From assembly GCA_013042915.1 (NCBI GenBank), contig JABDPF010000050.1, positions 1 to 54,798 of the forward strand: a DNA stretch of 54,798 nt, read 5' to 3'. The position numbers were made by a program, and so were the translations under genes. Within the stretch, counting starts at the first letter, position 1. Each line of letters opens with the position of its first letter. The DNA is from Lysobacterales bacterium (lineage in GTDB: Bacteria > Pseudomonadota > Gammaproteobacteria > Xanthomonadales > SZUA-36). The notes below the pieces were generated by a model. That model worked only from the letters and a program-made list of their open reading frames with translations. It was not told the DNA's origin and ran no database searches. Below, piece by piece: positions 8,549 to 18,019 of this stretch.

Positions 8549-8669
8549 GGCCGAGCGGACCCACCCCTCCTTGCATGGGGCGCTCCCTTGCGGGTACGTC
8601 CCTGTATCGCTTGTCTGAATACGTCCTGTATTCATACACCCCTGCAAGGAGGGGTGGGTCCGCTCGGCC
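8549..8669. repeat. Composite long inverted repeat (copy B)
   Basis: Perfect 27-bp arms at 8549-8575 and 8643-8669 enclose 67 bases. Inside are two small hairpins with a shared loop: GTAC-GTCCCT-GTAT (8594-8607) and GAATAC-GTCCT-GTATTC (8617-8633). The inner arm CCTCCTTGCATGGGG matches CCTCCTTCCAGGGG of copy A (537-635), and TGTCTGAATACG resembles TGTCTGGAACG in A. As with copy A, it lies between two convergent genes, here the aminotransferase and YeeE-rhodanese genes. A small stem ACGGGTT/AACCCG precedes it at about 8536. No coding frame in the spacer is credible. Confidence 0.85.
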
Positions 8670-8756
8670 TGGTCTTGGGTCGTGTCTTGTGGGCGCCCCT
8701 TGGGGCCGACACGCATACGTTGAATGGGTCGGCCCAAAGAGACCTCCTACACGCGG

Positions 8757-9986
8757 TCAGCCGCAACCCCCGCCGGTCGGGGCGCGCTTGAGTTCCAGTT
8801 TTACTTTCGGCGTGAACTCGGCCTCGTCATGGGGCACCGGTTCGGAAGCCGGATGGCGGGCGCCGATCGCCAGGTCGAAACGGAACGCGGGTTCGTCCGC
8901 GGAGCGGTTCATCACGTAGCGGTCACGGACGAAGTGTTCGTCGCCGAAGCTGCGAATCCAGCCGTTGACGCCACCTTCGAGTATATAGACGTTGGGCAGG
9001 CTTTCCGCCCGTAGGACTTTCCAAGCCTCGGTGGCGCGTTGCTCGTCGTTGCTCATCGTGACGAACACCGTATTGCCAGGCTCCTGCATCAGCTTTTCGG
9101 ACATGGCTTCCAGGTCCCGCAGGGACGCGTGCCGCGCGTCGTGGATGTGGAACAGGTTGTAATGCGCCTCCTCGCGGACATCCAGCATAACGGTCTTGAT
9201 GCGCGAATCGTGCACCAGGCCCAACAACTCGGCCGGTTCGATCTGCACCATCCGCTGTTCCAGCAGGGCGCCCTGCTCTTCCGCGATCATGTCCCACCGA
9301 TCCGCGTTTGAAGGCTGTCCCAGCACCAGCACGGCCACGGCCAGTGCGGTAAGCGCGCCCGCCGCCGGCAGTGCGCGGCGCGGTGCCTTCCGGGCGGTCT
9401 CGCCCCCCACGGCGGCCTCGACTTTTTCCGCCCCCCAGAACAGCATCAACGCGATCACGACCACCGCCAGCACGACAGTTCCGTAGCTGACGCTGAACAG
9501 TTCGGGCAGCGTGAAGCGCCCCATGAACGAACTCTCGAAGAACACCGCGAACTGGCTGACCGTTTCGCCGAACAGGAAAATGCCAACCAGGACGCCCAGC
9601 ACGAAGAACACGCCATCGACTTTGCCGGTCGCCATTGCCACCAGCGACGTGCCGGGACAGAATCCTCCGACGATAAATCCGACGCCCATGATCAGCCCGC
9701 CGACGATACCCGGCCACAGATAGGTCGGCGGCACCCAGATGAGGTTGTAATCGAGCAGGCCGAGCGCCGAGGTGAGAAAGATCAGGGTCATCGCCACGAT
9801 AATGGCCGTGAACATGACTTTGAACACCGTGAGATCCTTGAAATAGAACTGCGCCGCCAGTTTTTTTGAGTTGCCGAATCCGGCCGATTCCAACGTCGCG
9901 CCAAAGGCTATGCCCACCAGCAGGTACACGAAGTAAGCGCCGTATTGACCCAGCAGCTCCGTCAGTGGAAGGGGAAATATTGTCAT
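8757..9986 (-). CDS. YeeE/YedE sulfur transporter fused to a Cys-less rhodanese with GGGCG tail
   Basis: The 409 residues begin with a YeeE/YedE channel: about six membrane helices and the conserved Cys110 in GGFCPGTS, where family members handle thiosulfate. Lys/Arg-rich loops (NSKKLAAQFYFK, and ARKAPRR before helix six) predict that both ends face the periplasm. A rhodanese-like domain spans about 245-345, but its active-site loop reads VTMSNDEQRAT, so the catalytic Cys is missing. The protein ends PTGGGCG, and Cys110 and Cys408 are its only cysteines. A Gly-rich Cys tail recalls the SoxY carrier arm; that role is inference. It is the last gene of the operon, 47 bases after the short YeeE gene. 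Confidence 0.88.
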   Translation of the reverse strand: MTIFPLPLTELLGQYGAYFVYLLVGIAFGATLESAGFGNSKKLAAQFYFKDLTVFKVMFTAIIVAMTLIFLTSALGLLDYNLIWVPPTYLWPGIVGGLIMGVGFIVGGFCPGTSLVAMATGKVDGVFFVLGVLVGIFLFGETVSQFAVFFESSFMGRFTLPELFSVSYGTVVLAVVVIALMLFWGAEKVEAAVGGETARKAPRRALPAAGALTALAVAVLVLGQPSNADRWDMIAEEQGALLEQRMVQIEPAELLGLVHDSRIKTVMLDVREEAHYNLFHIHDARHASLRDLEAMSEKLMQEPGNTVFVTMSNDEQRATEAWKVLRAESLPNVYILEGGVNGWIRSFGDEHFVRDRYVMNRSADEPAFRFDLAIGARHPASEPVPHDEAEFTPKVKLELKRAPTGGGCG

Positions 9987-10033
9987 TGTCTGAGGGCCTC
10001 CTTCGATGCCCTTTCAATTGGTTTTTTCAGGCT

Positions 10034-10552
10034 CTAGTTCCAGAAGCGCCGCAGGAAATACGCCAGCGCATAAGCGCCGGCGAATACCGCGAACATGAAC
10101 GCCCAACTGCCCACCGACAGGACCGCGCCGCCCGACAGCGCCTGCCCGGAGGTGCAGCCGCGGGCCAGGCGCGCGCCGTAGCCCATCAGGATGCCGCCGA
10201 GAAAGGCCATGATCCAACGGGTGCGGTGACTGATCCGGGGTCCCTTGTTGGTCTCGACGCGCATGCGCCGCCCATAGAGGCCCGAGATCACGCCGCCCAG
10301 AAAGGTTCCGGCCGTCAGGTACACGATCCAGCTGTCGAGCGGGTTCGTGTTACCGCCGGCCATCTTCAGCAGATAGGGCACCTGGTCGATGTGTTCCGGC
10401 GCCACGAAGTTCTGGCCGTAGACCAGCAGCCGGTTGAGACCGCCCGAGGCGCCCAGCCCGGTGCCGGTGATGAAAAAGGCCAGGAACAGCACGATGCCCA
10501 GCAGTGCACCGGCCAGGTAGGGATTGATATAAGGTCTTGCCCGCTCAGACAT
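10034..10552 (-). CDS. Short YeeE/YedE family membrane protein
   Basis: The 172-residue membrane protein has about four hydrophobic helices and the motif ARGCTSGQALSGGA, whose Cys133 (the only cysteine) corresponds to the conserved sulfur-handling cysteine of the YeeE/YedE family. Half-length members like this often come as a pair with a second YeeE protein and may form a transporter together; the larger partner is the next gene. Its ATG overlaps the 3' end of the cytochrome gene by eight bases, which implies co-translation. The transported species, most likely thiosulfate or another small sulfur anion, is inferred from the family and the operon. Confidence 0.87.
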   Translation of the reverse strand: MSERARPYINPYLAGALLGIVLFLAFFITGTGLGASGGLNRLLVYGQNFVAPEHIDQVPYLLKMAGGNTNPLDSWIVYLTAGTFLGGVISGLYGRRMRVETNKGPRISHRTRWIMAFLGGILMGYGARLARGCTSGQALSGGAVLSVGSWAFMFAVFAGAYALAYFLRRFWN

Positions 10553-12800
10553 GGGCCTTCTCCTCGACCGAACCAGGATTCGATCCGTTGTGTATTTCGA
10601 CGTCTTCCCAACCGGTCACCATCGCCTTGATCCCGGACAAGGGGGTCTCGCCGGTGGTGGTCAGGTAGACGTGCATCACGATGAACGCCGCAAAGGCCCA
10701 CGCCAGGAAGGTGTGCAAGGGTCCCAGCAGCGGTAAGCCGCCAAGCGCCTCGCCCAGTGCCGGCCAGTACTGCATGCCCCAGATCAGGAACCCGGTCACC
10801 ACCTGCGCCGGCAGCAGGATATTGATGATTGCCAGGTAGGTGACCTGCTGCAGCGGGTTGAGCCGGTTCTGCCGGGTTTTTTCGATCGGGTGCTCCTGGC
10901 CGGCGAAGATACCACGGCTATAGAACATCGCCTGTTCAAAGGCCCGCGCAAAGAAACTATCCGGGTCCGGGAAGAACCGTTTGATGGTCCCGCTGGCCAC
11001 CGTGTAGAACAGCGCGAGTGCGGCGTTGATCAGCAGGATGAAGCCCAGGACATTGTGCACCTGAACCACGTACGCGAAGCTGAACATGCCGAACAGATGC
11101 GGCTTGTGAATGATCAGGCCGGTGACAATCAGCATCATTATGGTGCCGGCCTGCAGCCAGTGCCAGATACGGTCGTACGCGTCGTACATCCTGACCGGGC
11201 GCGTCGGCCGGTCCGGCGAACCCCAGCGACGACGTGCCAGGAAGCGAAGGAAGCCGTGCACGCTGACGCCTAACAGGACGCCAAAGAACATCAGCAGCCC
11301 CGCCAGGTCGACCAGCGGAATACCGTCCAGGCCCAGCACATAAAAGCCGGCCTCGTGGGTGGACGGCAGATAGGCAATGCCACCGCCGTTGACGCGTTGG
11401 ATATGGCCGGTCTGGGCAATGCCTGATTCGGGGGCCCACGCGGGCAGCAAGCCTCCCGGCGCGTTGCCGGACAGGGCGAATGACGCGGCCAGAATGGAAT
11501 CCTCGCCGTGGCAACTGCGGCAGTCGCGCGTGGCCCAGCGGCCGTTGACGACCCCGTGACTGACCGGGTATGGCGTGACCTCACCGGCCAGCTGAACGTT
11601 CGGGTAACCGGCGGCTTCCAAATGCCGGCGGACCACGTCCCGAGCATCGCCGATTTCCAGGCCGGCGGACACCTCGGGATGCAGGCCACCGTCCGGGTAA
11701 AGCACTTCCGCGAGGCGTTCGGGCGGGATTCGTTCGGCCGGGTCACCGGCCGTCCAGAACCAACTGCTGACCAGGTTGAATGGCGCCAGTTTGGCTTCTC
11801 CACCGACGTTTTTCCGAACCAGCATGACCGGGCGGAATCCGTGAATCAGGCTGTCGGCGCGCGCCGGGTCCCCCTCCACGTCGCGAAATTCCCGCTGCGG
11901 ATGGCCCTGTGGGCTGACCAAGGTCCAGTCCACGGCCTGCAGCGCCGGGCCGTAAAGTTCGGGTACGTGGCAGGATTCGCAGGCAAGCGATGCGAAATGG
12001 CGGCGCTTGTACGGCAGCCACTGGTGCACGGCCGTCGCCTCGTGGCACGACTCGCAGCGACGCATGCTGTTTTCGCTCTCAAACGCGCCCAGGCCGTGTC
12101 GAGAGGCGCCCTTGGCCAATTGATGCAGCGGGCGCTGCAGGTAGTCGGCGTGGGTCAGGCGGCGCGGCTCAAAGGCCAGGTGATCCGGGCGGCTTTCCTC
12201 GCGTTGGCGGTAATACACCGGGTTGTTCAGGGAGTAATGGCAGTTGACGCAGTTCACGACCCGGTCGGCGTGCACGTCGAACGGCCGGACGAGCTCGTTC
12301 TTTCCCTTGATGTTGAGGCCGCTCTGGGAAATTCGCTGGGCGGAAAAAATCTGTCCGGTGCGATCCGTCATGCTGAAATCGACCGGGTGCGGATCGACCG
12401 TCAGGGGAACGTCCAGGCGGTTGCTGACCACTTCGTGGCAGCTCGCGCAGTTGCGGTCCATGGGCTTGTGGATGTCCATCACGCCGGCAGCCAGGCTGCC
12501 GTCCGTTTCGAACAGTCCGGCCTGCCAGACCTCCGGCGCCTCGAAATCGCTGTGGCATCGCAGGCACGGAATTTCCTGATTCTCGAACACCCCCGCCGCA
12601 GCGTGGTCGCTGGAATCCCGAATGAACTCCGTGTCGTGGCAGGCGCCGCAAGTCCGCATGCTGGACATCGGCTTGCCGCTCTCCCGCACCAGCACGCCGT
12701 CTGCATCGACGATCGCGAACGCCGGGTGAAAGGTGTTGGCGGCGAACACCGTCTGCGCCGCGAGGATCCCGACAAGCATCAGGAACAGGCGTGGTTTCAT
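10545..12800 (-). CDS. Heptaheme cytochrome c fused to cytochrome b561-type membrane domain
   Basis: The 751-residue fusion has a signal peptide (cleavage near VFA-A at 20), then seven CXXCH heme-c sites with first Cys at 51, 79, 118, 184, 249, 274 and 427. A membrane section follows: one helix near 497-515, then a Ni/Fe-hydrogenase-type cytochrome b domain from about 540 with candidate heme-b histidines His547 (RIWHWL), His582 (QVHNVLG), His696 and His710. The architecture implies electron transfer between the quinone pool and the periplasm in one chain. It overlaps the octaheme gene upstream (four bases) and the YeeE gene downstream (eight bases). Direction of electron flow is not decided by sequence. 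Confidence 0.88.
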   Translation of the reverse strand: MKPRLFLMLVGILAAQTVFAANTFHPAFAIVDADGVLVRESGKPMSSMRTCGACHDTEFIRDSSDHAAAGVFENQEIPCLRCHSDFEAPEVWQAGLFETDGSLAAGVMDIHKPMDRNCASCHEVVSNRLDVPLTVDPHPVDFSMTDRTGQIFSAQRISQSGLNIKGKNELVRPFDVHADRVVNCVNCHYSLNNPVYYRQREESRPDHLAFEPRRLTHADYLQRPLHQLAKGASRHGLGAFESENSMRRCESCHEATAVHQWLPYKRRHFASLACESCHVPELYGPALQAVDWTLVSPQGHPQREFRDVEGDPARADSLIHGFRPVMLVRKNVGGEAKLAPFNLVSSWFWTAGDPAERIPPERLAEVLYPDGGLHPEVSAGLEIGDARDVVRRHLEAAGYPNVQLAGEVTPYPVSHGVVNGRWATRDCRSCHGEDSILAASFALSGNAPGGLLPAWAPESGIAQTGHIQRVNGGGIAYLPSTHEAGFYVLGLDGIPLVDLAGLLMFFGVLLGVSVHGFLRFLARRRWGSPDRPTRPVRMYDAYDRIWHWLQAGTIMMLIVTGLIIHKPHLFGMFSFAYVVQVHNVLGFILLINAALALFYTVASGTIKRFFPDPDSFFARAFEQAMFYSRGIFAGQEHPIEKTRQNRLNPLQQVTYLAIINILLPAQVVTGFLIWGMQYWPALGEALGGLPLLGPLHTFLAWAFAAFIVMHVYLTTTGETPLSGIKAMVTGWEDVEIHNGSNPGSVEEKAHV

Positions 12801-14278
12801 CGGCCTGCCTCCTGAGTGGAAAGTGCCCGGTGATGCAGCAGAGCCTCGCGGCTACCCCATTTCATCGGATCGCCCGGGTAGCCGATGGCCACCCAGTCGA
12901 TACAGCCCCGCTCGCAATGGCAGGACTTGCACTGCAGTGCGTCTTCCTTGGGCGCCACCATGTGGGTTTGCGGCCAATACATCGAGGTGGACGCGAAGCC
13001 GTATGCGCCGCTGTACTCCATGCCGGTGATTTCCGAACCCAATCGTAACGCCTGGTCCCAGTCGAACTCGCGCCAGAACCCGCCTTGGCCCGCCGTGACA
13101 GGCTGCATCAGGTAGTTGTATTCGACATCGTAGGGCTGCACCGCCAGGTGCACTTTGAAGGGCCAGATCTTGGCGTCGGGGTCCCGGATGTCACCCTTAG
13201 GGTGGTTCAACGGGGTAATCGGTCCGTCGGTGACCGGGTCACCCAACAGGTACCGCTCGGCCAGGCCGTTGTACCAGATAAACTCGGGCTTCAGGCTTTT
13301 TTCGTAGATAAAGCTGCCCTTGATTTTCAGGTACTCGTGGGTGTCTTCCTCGCGATCGGCGTCTCCCGCTGTTGACCAGTCCCAATGCGTCTTGGTGGCC
13401 TGGTGAACGGCCACTTCTGGAATATGGCAGGTCTGGCAGGCCACCGTGTCGGTGTGGGCGTTGATGCGCTGGTCGGCATGCAGTTTGGGGCTGTGGCAAT
13501 CGGTGCAGGCAATCTGGTTTTCGTTGTCGACGCTGACCGAAATCGAGCGACCGCCAATCACGTGGTCCTCGGTTCGATGGCAGTCGATACACTGGAAGTC
13601 GTAGCGCCCCATGTGCACATCGACGTGTTCCTCCGGGTAATACAGGCTCTCGTCGAGATCGCCGTGCTTGACGGCGTTACCGCCGCCACCGCGGAAATGG
13701 CAGCTACCGCAATTCTCGCGGGTCGGCAGCCCGACGCTTTTCGCCGCGGCCACCAGGTCCACGCCCTCGACCGGCAAGCCCATCTTGCCCTTGCGATAAC
13801 CCCCGCTGTGGTCATGGCAGGCCAGGCAGTCCACATTGGCCGTGTTCTCGAAATCGAAGGTCTCGTCTTCCCAGCCATATCCGGCATGGCACGATGTGCA
13901 ACTTTCCCAGTTGCCCTGGATGCCGATGCAGAAGTTGTTGATGGCGTTCTTCTTTCCGACCGACACGGCCTCCGCGCGCCCTTCCATCTCTACCGGCCCG
14001 GACTCCCAGCGCCAGTGGGCGGTGTGGATCACCTGTTCGGCTGAATCCTCGTGACACGCCAGGCAGGCCGCGGTGACCTGCTGGCCCGTCTCGAAAGGAC
14101 CCTCAAGCAGGCTCGAATGATCAACCGGCGCCGCGCGGCGCGGCACGCCATCCCACGGACTATCGGGAATCTGCCCGGCGACGGTGTCGTCGATCTGGGT
14201 GAAATACCAGATCGGAATGGCCACCAGCGCCAGGATGAAAACGAGGCCTGCGATCCAGCCTGTTTGCCTGTATTTCAT
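12797..14278 (-). CDS. otr: Octaheme tetrathionate reductase-type cytochrome c (OTR family)
   Basis: The 493-residue periplasmic cytochrome is anchored by one N-terminal helix (about 8-27). Eight CXXCH sites begin at Cys72, 127, 151, 190, 230, 258, 281 and 450. The stretch GKKNAINNFC before the second heme holds the lysines expected to supply the unusual axial Lys ligand of the active-site heme in this family. The Shewanella homologue reduces tetrathionate and also nitrite and hydroxylamine in vitro, so the physiological substrate here is open. Three extra cysteines (117, 455, 459) lie near hemes 2 and 8. It is the first gene of the operon, with a CRP-like promoter upstream. Confidence 0.9.
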   Translation of the reverse strand: MKYRQTGWIAGLVFILALVAIPIWYFTQIDDTVAGQIPDSPWDGVPRRAAPVDHSSLLEGPFETGQQVTAACLACHEDSAEQVIHTAHWRWESGPVEMEGRAEAVSVGKKNAINNFCIGIQGNWESCTSCHAGYGWEDETFDFENTANVDCLACHDHSGGYRKGKMGLPVEGVDLVAAAKSVGLPTRENCGSCHFRGGGGNAVKHGDLDESLYYPEEHVDVHMGRYDFQCIDCHRTEDHVIGGRSISVSVDNENQIACTDCHSPKLHADQRINAHTDTVACQTCHIPEVAVHQATKTHWDWSTAGDADREEDTHEYLKIKGSFIYEKSLKPEFIWYNGLAERYLLGDPVTDGPITPLNHPKGDIRDPDAKIWPFKVHLAVQPYDVEYNYLMQPVTAGQGGFWREFDWDQALRLGSEITGMEYSGAYGFASTSMYWPQTHMVAPKEDALQCKSCHCERGCIDWVAIGYPGDPMKWGSREALLHHRALSTQEAGR

Positions 14279-14324
14279 GACGAATTCATTAAGCCCTAAT
14301 TAAACAGGACTTAATTTTAGCTTT

Positions 14325-14375
14325 TGCTAAATTAGTAGAACATTAATAGCGGATATATATGTGACTCAGGTCACG
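14325..14375 (-). promoter_or_regulatory. CRP-type promoter of the sulfur operon
   Basis: TGTGA-N6-TCACG at 14360-14375 matches the CRP consensus. On the minus strand, TACTAA (positions 14337-14332) is a candidate -10 that would start transcription near 14325, placing the CRP-like centre about 42 bases upstream, the spacing of class II activation. A small palindrome TTTTAGC-TTTT-GCTAAAT (14315-14332) covers the predicted start and could be an operator. No good Shine-Dalgarno is seen before the ATG at 14278. Confidence 0.5.
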
Positions 14376-14411
14376 TCAAGGGGTCTTAGCAGGTGGCGCA
14401 GAGTTCAAACC

Positions 14412-14436
14412 CGGCCGTGCAGCGGCAGCACGGCCG
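14412..14436 (-). terminator. Hairpin downstream of purA, possible terminator
   Basis: CGGCCGTGC (14412-14420) pairs with GCACGGCCG (14428-14436). On the minus strand it follows the purA stop by about 47 bases and is succeeded by GGGTTTG, so the U-tract is poor. It separates the purA superoperon from the promoter of the octaheme cytochrome operon. Confidence 0.45.
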
Positions 14437-14482
14437 AGTTCAGGCTATCTGTTCGGTTTCCCCCGACATGTCCCAGGGCGTG

Positions 14483-15983
<1,501 letters not shown>

Positions 15984-16001
15984 GCCGTTATCCCTGCCCG
16001 G

Positions 16002-16865
16002 TCAGTCTTTGGACGCTTCGGTGCTGAAATAGTCGAAAAATTCCGACGAGGGGTCCAGCACCATCACGTCGCTACCCGCGCCGAAGGCGTTGTCGTACGC
16101 CTGCAGGCTGCGATAGAACGAGTAGAACTCTTCGTCGCGGCCATATGCGTCGGCGTAGATCTCGGTAGAACGCGCGTCGCCCGCGCCTCGAATCTTCTGG
16201 CCATCGCGCTCGGCTTCGGCCAATATCACCTGGGCTTGGCGGTCGGCGTTAGCACGAATGCGCTCGGCTTCCTCGCGGCCTTCGAATCGATAAAGGTTGG
16301 CCTCTTTTTGACGGTCTGCAGCCATGCGGCGGTGAACCGACTCGCGCACGTCATCGGGCAGTTCGATCGCCTTGATGCGAACATCCACGACCTCGATACC
16401 GAGTTCCGCAGAGGCGACGTTGGCCTCGCGGGTGATGTCTTGCATGGTCGATACGCGCTGCTCCGAAATGACCTGCACCAGGGTTCGCGCGGCGATCTGG
16501 TTTCGGATACGGTCTTTGACGATACTGTCCAAGCGGGCCAGGGCGACGCGTTCGTTGCCCTGCGTCGCAGTGTAGAACCGGGCCGGATCGGTGATATGCC
16601 ATTTCACGAAGGAGTCCACAGCAACGAATTTCTGCTCGGAGGTGAGCATCTTCTCCGCAATCGTGTCCAGCGTGAGCAGCCGGTTATCGTACTTGCGCAC
16701 GTTATTGACGAAGGGCAGCTTGAAGTGCAAGCCCGGCTCGTAATCGGCCTTGACGATGCGACCCAACTGGAACTTGATGGCGTAGTCGGTCTCCTTGACG
16801 ATAAAGGTGCTCGACAAGCCGAGGATGGCCAGCAAGACGACCAGGATGATGATGATGCGGTTCAT
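16002..16865 (-). CDS. hflC: FtsH protease modulator HflC
   Basis: The 287-residue SPFH/band-7 protein has a single N-terminal helix (IIIILVVLLAILGLSS), a periplasmic SPFH domain and a coiled-coil rich in Ala, Glu and Arg around 190-240 (EGREEAERIRANADRQ). With HflK it forms the large cage around FtsH in the inner membrane and tempers its proteolysis. The start overlaps hflK by four bases. The canonical neighbours hflK upstream and the DUF2065 gene downstream support the assignment. Confidence 0.95.
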   Translation of the reverse strand: MNRIIIILVVLLAILGLSSTFIVKETDYAIKFQLGRIVKADYEPGLHFKLPFVNNVRKYDNRLLTLDTIAEKMLTSEQKFVAVDSFVKWHITDPARFYTATQGNERVALARLDSIVKDRIRNQIAARTLVQVISEQRVSTMQDITREANVASAELGIEVVDVRIKAIELPDDVRESVHRRMAADRQKEANLYRFEGREEAERIRANADRQAQVILAEAERDGQKIRGAGDARSTEIYADAYGRDEEFYSFYRSLQAYDNAFGAGSDVMVLDPSSEFFDYFSTEASKD

Positions 16866-17992
16866 TGGCGGCCCTCCCTTCTGGCGGAGCGGGCAGGCGG
16901 TGTGGAATCGACCCCCTGGCGGGTTTCCGGCGTGACCACCGGCGGCATGTTGCGGGAACCGCCCTGCCCCCCGGTGATCTGGTCAAGCGGCAGGTACAAA
17001 ACATTGCCGCTGCTTTCAGTGTCGAGCAGTACCTTTTTGTTACGCGAAAGAACGTTTTCGAGCGTCTGCAGGTACAAACGCTTGCGCGTCACCCCGGGCG
17101 CTTTTTCGTACTCCCCGAGCAGCAGGGTAAAGCGTTCGGCCTCACCCTGCGACAGCGCGATGGTGGTCTGCCGATACGCTTCGGCTTCCTGCGTGATTCG
17201 CGCGGCCTTGCCTCGCGCCTCGGGCACCACGCTGTTGGCGTGAACACGCGCTTCTTCGATAAATCGCTCCTTGTCCTCGCGGGCACGGATCACGTCCGAA
17301 TAAGCTTCACGGACCGGGGCCGGCACGTTGACGTCCTCGAGGTTAAATTGGTTGATCTGCACACCCGCCTGGTAGCGGTCCAGAGTTTCCTGAAGCACAC
17401 GCTGGGTTTCGATCCGGATCGCCTCGCGTTGTATACCCTCGAGGATCGCGTCGAGACGGTTGGTGCCCACCGCTTCACGCAGGGCGCTTTCTGCCGCGTG
17501 CTTGACCGTGATTTCGGGGCCGCGCACTTCGAACAGGAAATCCTGTGCATTGGATACCTGGTACTGCACCTTGTAGAGAAATTCGACCAGGTTCTCGTCC
17601 TCGGTCAACATGTGTCCACGGTCTTCCAGGGATCGCACGTTGCGCACGTTGATCTTGGTCATCGACTCGACCGGCCGCGGCAGGGTGAAATTGATACCCG
17701 GCGGCAGGGTGCGGTTGTACGCGCCAAATCGCAGCACGACACCCTGCTCGGCTTCGTCCACGATATGGACGGAATCGTAGGCAACCCACAACACGAGAGC
17801 GACAATTGCGATGCCCAGCACGCCTCCACTGCCGTTGCTGGACTTGCGGTTTTGACGGTTGCCGCCACCGCCTCCAAAGATGCGGTTGATCTTGCGGTTC
17901 AGGTTCCGGAACACCTCGTCGAGGTCGGGCGGCTGGTCGCCCCCCGAGTTCCACGGATCCTTGTCACCCTTACCGGGCTCTTTCCAGGGCAT
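16862..17992 (-). CDS. hflK: FtsH protease modulator HflK
   Basis: The 376-residue partner of HflC starts MPWKEPGKGDKDPWNSGG and has a Gly-rich cytosolic stretch (IFGGGGGNRQN), one transmembrane helix around 53-70, an SPFH domain (EQGVVLRFGAYNRTLPPGINF) and a C-terminal coiled coil followed by a Pro/Gly/Arg-rich tail. The order hflX-hflK-hflC is as in E. coli. It lies 27 bases downstream of hflX and overlaps hflC by four bases. Confidence 0.95.
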   Translation of the reverse strand: MPWKEPGKGDKDPWNSGGDQPPDLDEVFRNLNRKINRIFGGGGGNRQNRKSSNGSGGVLGIAIVALVLWVAYDSVHIVDEAEQGVVLRFGAYNRTLPPGINFTLPRPVESMTKINVRNVRSLEDRGHMLTEDENLVEFLYKVQYQVSNAQDFLFEVRGPEITVKHAAESALREAVGTNRLDAILEGIQREAIRIETQRVLQETLDRYQAGVQINQFNLEDVNVPAPVREAYSDVIRAREDKERFIEEARVHANSVVPEARGKAARITQEAEAYRQTTIALSQGEAERFTLLLGEYEKAPGVTRKRLYLQTLENVLSRNKKVLLDTESSGNVLYLPLDQITGGQGGSRNMPPVVTPETRQGVDSTPPARSARREGRQ

Positions 17993-18019
17993 GTGTATCT
18001 CCTGTCAATGTCTAATGTG

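Noticed and set aside
8549-8669. Considered as a CRISPR repeat or a miniature transposon
   Set aside because: There is no spacer-repeat periodicity, no flanking target-site duplication that I can see, and no transposase-like ends. It is better described as a composite palindromic repeat.
14390-14415. tRNA-like fragment: CAGGTGGCG at 14390-14398 matches the 5' part of tRNA-Leu, followed by GAGTTCAAACCC
   Set aside because: Only nine contiguous bases match and no cloverleaf can be drawn. It is too short to claim an att site or tRNA remnant, although the location next to purA is suggestive.
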